Below, piece by piece: positions 58,401-64,000 of a DNA stretch of 64,000 bases (position 1 is its first letter; each line of letters starts with the position of its first letter). Source of the DNA: Hysterangium stoloniferum (taxonomy: Eukaryota > Basidiomycota > Agaricomycetes > Hysterangiales > Hysterangiaceae); NCBI GenBank assembly GCA_015178975.1, contig WHVD01000246.1, forward strand, positions 32,662 to 96,661. The letters are read 5' to 3'. Both the position numbers and the translations under genes were made by a program. Under the pieces are notes generated by a model. That model was not told where the DNA came from. It saw only the letters and a list, made by a program, of their open reading frames with translations, and made no database searches.

Positions 58401-59389
58401 GGTTCAGGCCAATCTTTGATGACTTGTACTTTAGTTTCATCCATGCAGAGTCCATCGGGTCCCATTATGAAACCCAGGTATTCCACGGAGTACATTTTTT
58501 ACCATTTATGAATAAACCATGTTGTCTGAGTCTCCAGAGAACTTCATGGACCTGTTTGTCATGTTCTGCAGGGTCCTCGGAGTAGATAAAAATGTCGTCC
58601 AAGTAAACAATGATGCATACATCAAGCATGTCAGAGAAAATGTCATTGATAAAATGTTGAAAAACAGACGGAGCATTGGTGAGTCCAAAGGGCATCATCA
58701 ACCACTCAAAGGCCCCATAACGGGTTCTAAAAGTGGGTTTTCCATTCATCACCGATGGAGATCTGGACCAAGTGATAGGTGTGTTTGAGATCTATTTTGG
58801 TGTAAATCTGGGCATTCTGTGGGGCATAGAGCAGATCAGATATAAGTGGAAGTGGATACTTATCCTTTTTGGTGACAGCATTGAGTCCTCTGAAATCAAC
58901 ACATAGTCTAAGGGATCCATCCTTTTTTCTGACAAACAGAACAGGTGCTCCAAAAGGAGACTTTGAGGGCCTGATAAAACCTATGGACAAATGTTCATCC
59001 AGGAAATCACAGATCACGGAAAGTTCCGTGGATGAGAGTGGGTAAATATGTCCTAGGGGTGGCTGGGCGCCTTCTTCAAGATCGATTTTTAAGTTGTATT
59101 CTCTGTGGGGTGGAAGCTGGTCAGCTTTCCACTTGCTAAAAACATCTGCAAAGTCATGATATTTCTCCAGGATGCCTTCTAGGTCAGTGGCTTGCTCAGA
59201 TGTGGATACCGGGGTTGAAAAATGTCCAGTTGCTTCATCAATTTTTAAGTTGATAGTGAATGCCTGGGACCCATCCATTTTTGTAGCCCTAATAAAAGCT
59301 GCAGCATTAATCAGAGAAATAGATGGAGGTGCTGTAGGTTCCATGGAAGCCATGGGTGCCGTAGGGATCACAGGAGTCCTCAAGACTGC
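55463..59389 (-). pseudogene. pol: Gyp-3 pol remains (RT, RNase H, integrase, chromodomain)
   Basis: Read right to left: end of the Ala/Pro-rich linker; RT with [11 protein letters not shown] (near 58880) and [10 protein letters not shown] (near 58600); RNase H with MDASNYVLGAI (near 58160); a His/Cys zinc region ending CKSCTTC (near 57370); integrase core with SMDFIEHLP (near 57265) and catalytic Glu in GQTEHVNQ (near 56240); and a chromodomain (EFEISQILD; LVKWAGYKG) ending at 55464. The second catalytic Asp region has a stop where Arg is usual (near 56350). Frameshifts occur near 58735 and 58485, and a solo LTR-B splits the integrase. Confidence 0.9.
56461..57181 (+). repeat. Solo LTR-B in Gyp-3 integrase
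   Basis: 721 bp, TGTTACGACT...TTCTTAACA, with a perfect duplication GATGA (56456-56460 and 57182-57186). Confidence 0.95.
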
Positions 59390-59856
59390 AGGTGTGTTAC
59401 GACCCGGACAAATCCCGCCGGACTCCGGGCACTAACTCGTACGCCTCCACGCGCTACAAGCACCAATCGTCTGTTTATAGGATTTCCCGCCCGGACTCCG
59501 TTACGTCAAGACTCGTTACGTTCGACCTCATTAAGACACATATCAGTCACCGGACTTCCCCCGGACCCCGTCTCTGTCTATGTCCGTCTTCGTCCCACGC
59601 ATCAGTCACCGGACCCGCTTAGAATCCCGTCACCGCTCTAATCGAGCCCCGTTCCCGTTTTAGTCAAATGACCTGTCACGATTTAGGACTCCGCTCCCAC
59701 TCCGTTTCCCGTTATGGGTTATGCTTTGTCACGATTCGGACTCCGCTCCGTTCCGTCCCGTTCCTAACACCAATTTGGTGTTTACTATTCCCGTTTTATG
59801 TTTTGCTCGTCTCGTCTCATTATTACTGGATTCGGTATGTCATGCATTCCACGGTC

Positions 59857-59900
59857 TATATAAACTGGCAGATGTTGTACATACAATCCAGTCAGAAAAT
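59857..59900 (+). promoter_or_regulatory. LTR-A TATA box, inferred start site and self-primer
   Basis: TATATAAA at 59857-59864 is followed, 33 nt from its first base, by AGTCAGAAAAT (59890-59900). This 11-mer is the exact complement of the primer site at 60218-60228. The distance from TATA box to 11-mer is also 33 nt in Gyp-1 and in LTR-B, which is why the transcript is inferred to begin there. Confidence 0.8.
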
Positions 59901-60129
59901 TAGCTTAGATTCCCCCCAGTAATCTAATACATTTTCCTCTCTAAAAACCCTACTCTCATCAGACCGCTCGCACTAGTCGGAGCCCACGGGCTCCGGCGCA
60001 TCTATCTCTCTCGACTATCTCGATTCACGACTCTCGACTCACGACCTACGACTCACGACCCACGAACCCCCGCCCGGACTCCCCGGGATTCCCGTCCGCC
60101 TGTCTGAAATTGGACAACACGATCTAGCG

Positions 60130-60160
60130 AGGGCGCAGCCTATAAGCTGAAGCCAAGTCC
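60130..60160 (+). other. Conserved stem-loop box shared by LTR families A, B and K
   Basis: A 31-nt block containing CAGCCTATAAGCTG, in which CAGC pairs with GCTG around a six-base loop, followed by AAGCCAAGTCC. It recurs at 4850-4880 in LTR-B (CAGCATATAAGCTG), about 19375-19405 in LTR-A', and in decayed form in LTR-K. The surrounding LTR sequences are otherwise unlike. In the transcript it would lie in the leader, between the 5' end and the primer site. Confidence 0.6.
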
Positions 60161-60217
60161 TACCGGATATCCCGCGGGTTTCTCCGGAAACCCGGCCTGA
60201 GTGTGTATCCTAACAGT

Positions 60218-60228
60218 ATTTTCTGACT
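60218..60228 (+). promoter_or_regulatory. Gyp-4 primer-binding site, self-priming type
   Basis: ATTTTCTGACT begins two bases after the LTR end and is exactly complementary to 59890-59900 over 11 nt, with mismatches on both sides. No match to a tRNA 3' end (TGG...) is seen at the LTR edge. This matches the known Tf1/sushi mechanism, in which the first 11 nt of the mRNA prime reverse transcription. Confidence 0.82.
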
Positions 60229-60251
60229 AATACTCGCAGATTGTTTTCATT

Positions 60252-61544
60252 ATGCCACCAAGAAGAAGTACACGCGCACAGTCATCAATGCCTGGACCGT
60301 CGACTCTTCATTCCCCGTTAACTCTGTATACCAGTCAGACGCTTGCGAACCAGTCGGAACCCATGGAAGAAGCCCGCATCGAAGAAATCCCGGAAGACCT
60401 GGACGAATCCGAGCGCGAGGACGATTCCGTGGCCCCCGACAAGGGCAAAGGTGTCGAAATCCCTCTTGAAAATCCTCCGCCTTTTCAACGACCAAACACG
60501 AGGGATCCTACTTCTGAGTTTTTAGCAGGTACTATAGATAAATTCATGACGCACCTGCTAGAAGAACGAAAAAGAAAGGAACAAGAACCTCCACGGTCAA
60601 AAGTCAATGCTCCGGAACCCTTCACGGGTTCCAACCCAAACAAACTCTCTACTTTCCTCATGCAATGTCGCTTCAATTTCCGCGATCGCGCCGCTGCATT
60701 CTCCACGGACTCCCGAAAAGTCAACTACGCACTTTCATATTTGTCGGGATCCGCGTTGAAATGGTTTGAACCGGCTTTTAGCGGGATTACCGAGGAAGAG
60801 CCGCTCTGGCTTGAAAATTGGGAAGCTTTTGTTGAGGAGCTTGAAACCAACTTCGGCCCGTATGACCCGACAGGAGAAGCCGAGAATAGTCTCACAAATC
60901 TTCGTATGAAGGACACGCAGCGCATCACGGACTACATCGTCCAATTCAATAATCTTGCAGCTCGTTGTCAGTGGGGCGATCCCGCTCTCCGCCACCAATT
61001 CTACGCCGGTCTGCCGTCCCGCCTTAAAGACGAAGTCTCAAAAGGAGAAGATGGCAAGCCAAAAACCCTGTCCCGTATGCGCCTCAAAGCTCAAAACGCG
61101 GACGCACGTTATTGGGAACGTCGCGCGGAAGTTGCCCGCGAGACATCCGCGGACAAAATAAATAAGTCCAAGGACAAAAACAATAACACCAATTCGTCAA
61201 CCAGCAACCAGAACTCCACGCAATCCGACAAGAAGAACGATAAAAAGTCTTCAAACAACAACAACAACAATAAGGACAATAAGGACAACAACAAGGGTCA
61301 ACAGTCCGGCAAGCAAGCCGGAAAACCCGACCTCTCAGGCAAACTCGGACCTGATGGCAAATTAACTCCACAAGAAAGACAACGTCGTATGGACAACAAC
61401 CTCTGTCTCTTGTGCGGGAAACCCGGTCATCGAGTCCCGGAATGTCCGCTGGCAAAAGCAAACTCTTCAAAGGGTCGAACAGCCAAGGCCTCCACGGAAG
61501 CCCCGTCGAAGGACAAACCGGCTGCCGATTCGAAAAAAGAGTAA
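60252..61544 (+). CDS. gag: Gyp-4 Gag polyprotein
   Basis: An intact 430-aa frame, 23 nt after the primer site, starting MPPRRSTRAQSS. Residues 1-90 are acidic and Pro-rich. About 115-290 is the capsid-type region (NAPEPFTGSNPNKLSTF; DTQRITDYIVQFNNLAAR; FYAGLPSRLKDEV), which builds the virus-like particle. About 305-355 is a Lys/Asn/Ser-rich disordered stretch. A zinc knuckle C-x2-C-x4-H-x4-C (residues about 385-398) would bind the RNA. It ends SKKE. The last codons hold an A6 run (61533-61538) before TAA, and pol lies in the -1 frame across this point. Decayed homologues are in Gyp-1 (two parts) and Gyp-2. Confidence 0.95.
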   Translation: MPPRRSTRAQSSMPGPSTLHSPLTLYTSQTLANQSEPMEEARIEEIPEDLDESEREDDSVAPDKGKGVEIPLENPPPFQRPNTRDPTSEFLAGTIDKFMTHLLEERKRKEQEPPRSKVNAPEPFTGSNPNKLSTFLMQCRFNFRDRAAAFSTDSRKVNYALSYLSGSALKWFEPAFSGITEEEPLWLENWEAFVEELETNFGPYDPTGEAENSLTNLRMKDTQRITDYIVQFNNLAARCQWGDPALRHQFYAGLPSRLKDEVSKGEDGKPKTLSRMRLKAQNADARYWERRAEVARETSADKINKSKDKNNNTNSSTSNQNSTQSDKKNDKKSSNNNNNNKDNKDNNKGQQSGKQAGKPDLSGKLGPDGKLTPQERQRRMDNNLCLLCGKPGHRVPECPLAKANSSKGRTAKASTEAPSKDKPAADSKKE

Positions 61545-64000
61545 GCAACCCCGCGGACTCCGCGCGGGTTAGGGGTTGCGTTGCCTCTCCGCGCATTCAA
61601 GAGTTCACTCGCCTCAACGCATCCGCTCTTTCACATTCTGATTCATTTTTCGTTAAACTTATGTCTAATATGCTTCCGAAATTCGTTTTTTCAGCTCTCA
61701 TAGATTCCGGCTCGACTCATTGTTTTTTAGATACAAAATTCACGCAAAAAAATTCTTTGTCAACTTATTCAATAAATCCCGTCGCTCTCCGCCTCTTCGA
61801 TGGCACAAGTAATTCGGTTGTTACCCAAGCTTGTGATTTACCCATCAGTTTCCCTTGTGGAACATCTCAATTGGTCACTTTCTATGTGACCCAGTTAGAC
61901 TCAAGTTGCTCGGTGGTTCTAGGACATAACTGGCTTACCCGCTACAATCCGTTGATTGACTGGATAGCTAACAGTATAACATTCCGAACTCCCGCGGCGA
62001 CCGAGGAAACTGCGCCTGTCTCGGCCTCCACGGCACCCATGGCCTTCCCGGCACCTGCAGTCTCGAGGACTCCTGTGATCCCTACGGCACCCACAGCTTC
62101 CCCGGAACCCACGGCACCTCCGTCCATTTCTCTGATTAATGCTGCAGCTTTTATTAGGGCTTCAAAAATGGATGGATCCCAGGCGTTCACTATCAACTTA
62201 AAAATTGATGAAGCAACTGGACGTTTCTCAACCCCAGTATCCGAATCTGAGCAAGCTGCTGACCTAGAAGGCGTCCCGGAGAAATACCATGACTTCGCGG
62301 ATGTTTTTAGCAAGCGAAAAGCTGACCGGCTTCCGCCTCACAGAGAATACGACTTAAAAATCGATCTTGAAGATGGCGCCCAGCCACCCCTAGGACATAT
62401 TTACCCGCTTTCGTCCACGGAACTATCCGCAATCCGTGATTTCCTGGATGAACATTTGTCCATAGGTTTCATTCGACCCTCAAAGTCTCCTTTTGGAGCA
62501 CCTGTTTTGTTTGTCAGAAAAAAGGATGGATCCCTTCGACTATGTGTTGATTTTAGAGGACTCAATGCCGTCACCAAAAAGGACAAATATCCACTCCCAC
62601 TTATATCTGACCTGCTCGATGCTCCGCGGAATGCCCGGATTTACACCAAAATAGATCTCAAGCATGCCTATCATTTGGTCCGGATTGCCGCGGGCGATGA
62701 ATGGAAAACCACTTTTAGAACCCGCTATGGGGCTTTCGAGTGGTTGGTCATCCCTTTTGGACTCACTAATGCCCCGTCTGTTTTTCAGCGTTTTATCAAC
62801 GACATTTTCTCCGACATGCTCGATGTATGCGTCATTGTTTACTTGGACGACATTCTTATCTACTCCGAGAATCCCGCGGAACACGACAAACAAGTCCGTG
62901 AGGTTCTCCGGAGGCTCAGACAACATGGTTTATTCGCAAATGGTAAAAAATGTACTTTTGACACGGACTCCGTGGAATACCTAGGTTTCATGATGGGACC
63001 CGATGGACTCCGCATGGACGAAACTAAAGTGCAAGTCATCAAAGACTGGCCCGAACCCCGAAAAGTTAAAGATATCCAATCCTTCCTCGGCTTTGCCAAT
63101 TTTTATAGACGTTTTATCCGTGGATATTCCGACATCACGGTACCCCTTACCCGTCTTACGCGTAAGGGTACTCCGTGGAACTTTAACGATAAGTGTCAAA
63201 AAGCTTTCAATCTTTTAAAAAATTCTTTTTCCACAGCTCCTATTCTGTCGCATTGGAAACCGGACTTCCCGCTCATTGTTGAAACGGACGCCTCCGACTA
63301 TGCACTTGGAGCCATTCTCTCTATCCAGGACTCCGACGGAGAAGTTCACCCCGTGGCTTTTCTGTCCCGGACTTTTACCGGAGCAGAGCTCAACTACGAC
63401 GTTCATGATAAAGAACTTCTGGCAATCTTTTCAGCTTTCAAAGCGTGGCGACACTATTTGGAAGGTTCAGGAGCTCCTATTGACGTTGTAACAGATCACA
63501 AAAACCTGGAATACTTTTCTACCACAAAACTCTTGACCCGTCGGCAGGCCCGCTGGTCTGAATATCTCTCCGCCTTCAACATGATTATCCGTTTTCGACC
63601 CGGCCGTCTCGGCGGCAAACCCGACGCTTTAACTAGACGATGGGACGTCTATCCTAAAGAGGGGAGCAACGACTATGCAACGGTAAATCCGCACAACCTG
63701 AAACCTATCTTCACGAATCAACAACTTACCGCATCGGTCCGCGCAACTTTCCTCGTCAATCCCATTGTCCGTGGAATTATCATTATGGATATCGAAAAGC
63801 TACATCAAGATATTCTATCGGCAATTCCGCTAGACCCAGTTACTAAAGCTCATCTGGACAATCCCGTGGACCCCGATCAACCTCGGTGGTCTCTTGATCA
63901 ACATGGTTTCATTAGACTTGACGATAGGATCTATGTACCGGACTCCGACGGCCTCCGCCTCAGGATCCTTCAATACAAACATGATCATCCACTCTCAGGA
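61541..64000 (+). CDS. pol: Gyp-4 Pol polyprotein (partial, runs off window)
   Basis: Open in the -1 frame relative to gag, with no stop from the gag overlap to the window edge. Domains in order: aspartic protease with ALIDSGSTHC (active Asp at about 61703); an Ala/Pro/Thr-rich linker (about 61990-62130); RT with [11 protein letters not shown] (about 62545) and the catalytic VYLDDILIYS (62837-62866); RNase H with ETDASDYALGAI (about 63280) and TDHKNLEYF (about 63495); and the start of the integrase zinc region (HDHP near 63985). The integrase core and chromodomain should follow, as in Gyp-3. No ATG near the start explains it well, so expression by -1 frameshifting near the gag stop is likely. 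The A6 run is a candidate slip site, though it is not a textbook heptamer. Confidence 0.93.

Larger units (their letters stand above)
52497..59394 (-). mobile_element. Gyp-3: decayed Ty3/gypsy chromovirus, LTR-A, 5' part outside
   Basis: 3' LTR (52497-53511), opposite-strand Zn-cluster gene (53722-55255) and pol (59389 to about 55463) are present in the same order as Gyp-1. Gyp-4 inserted into the protease-RT linker at 59395, so gag and 5' LTR lie beyond the window. The left flank is CTTGC (52492-52496). C-to-T decay is heavy. Confidence 0.9.
59395..60215 (+). repeat. Gyp-4 5' LTR (LTR-A)
   Basis: 821 bp, TGTTACGACCCGG...GTATCCTAACA. It is close to the solo copies at 23257 and 35746. It contains several GGACTCC-type repeats in its first half, the promoter at 59857 and the stem-loop box at 60130. 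Confidence 0.95.
59395..64000 (+). mobile_element. Gyp-4: young, intact-looking Ty3/gypsy chromovirus (LTR-A), cut by window end
   Basis: 5' LTR, primer site, gag and pol are all present without stops or frameshifts up to the window edge. The left target bases are AGGTG (59390-59394). Compared with Gyp-1 and Gyp-3 it keeps CpG where they have TpG or CpA, as expected of a recent insertion. It is the best candidate here for an active copy. Confidence 0.93.

Noticed and set aside
59395..60215. Possibility that 59395-60215 is the 5' end of Gyp-3
   Set aside because: It is in plus orientation and followed by gag in plus orientation, whereas Gyp-3 runs on the minus strand and is broken in mid-pol at this point.
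60485..61596. Minus-strand frames across Gyp-4 gag
   Set aside because: They are shadows of gag. The plus-strand frame has capsid and zinc-knuckle motifs and homologues elsewhere in the window.
1..64000. CRISPR arrays, operons or other prokaryotic features
   Set aside because: No regular short repeats with spacers are seen. Introns, LTR chromoviruses and Tc1 elements show a eukaryotic, fungal source.

Overview
This looks like a gene-poor, transposon-packed stretch of a filamentous fungal genome, most likely an Agaricomycete (mushroom-forming basidiomycete). The signs are Ty3/gypsy chromoviruses with chromodomains, a Tf2-like integrase, Tc1/mariner elements, spliceosomal introns of about 50 nt, and one host gene whose C-terminus (EEAFLDFGGF) I recognise from basidiomycete proteins. 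A Boletales source is possible but is only a guess. LTR family letters (A to K) and element names (Gyp-1 to Gyp-4) are labels made for this annotation.

Layout. 1-7949: solo LTRs (D, K, B, C), two miniature DNA elements, a tRNA-like sequence and the left copy of a dispersed repeat J. 7950-42134: Gyp-1, a minus-strand gypsy element with LTR-A ends and target duplication GTAGC. It is swollen to 34 kb because Gyp-2 (16820-39181, LTR-B, minus strand, duplication TGTTG) sits inside its gag gene. At least 16 further insertions lie inside the pair: solo LTRs, two autonomous-size Tc1 elements, a TIR element, and a Tf2-like fragment joined to Gyp-2 pol. Most have perfect 5-bp or TA target duplications, so the order of insertion can be read directly. 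42135-43732: flank with possible gene remains. 43733-44943: the only convincing host gene, two exons, minus strand. 45830-49380: inverted right-hand copies of repeat J. 50047-52496: solo LTRs. 52497-59394: Gyp-3, a second decayed minus-strand LTR-A element. 59395-64000: Gyp-4, a young plus-strand LTR-A element inserted into Gyp-3, with intact gag and an uninterrupted pol that runs off the window.

How the parts work together. The gypsy elements have the order LTR, primer site, gag, protease-RT-RNase H-integrase-chromodomain, polypurine tract, LTR. Three of them (Gyp-1, -2, -3) also carry an extra intron-containing gene on the opposite strand between pol and the 3' LTR. It has its own TATA box and encodes an acidic coiled coil plus a Zn(II)2Cys6-like cysteine cluster. 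Gyp-4 should carry it just beyond the window. In each element whose 5' end is visible, an 11-nt site two bases after the 5' LTR is exactly complementary to 11 nt lying 33 nt downstream of the LTR TATA box. This is the arrangement expected for Tf1-type self-priming, and the pair co-varies between Gyp-1 and Gyp-4. Older copies differ from Gyp-4 mainly by C-to-T changes at CpG, including many CGA-to-TGA stops, as expected for methylation-driven decay.
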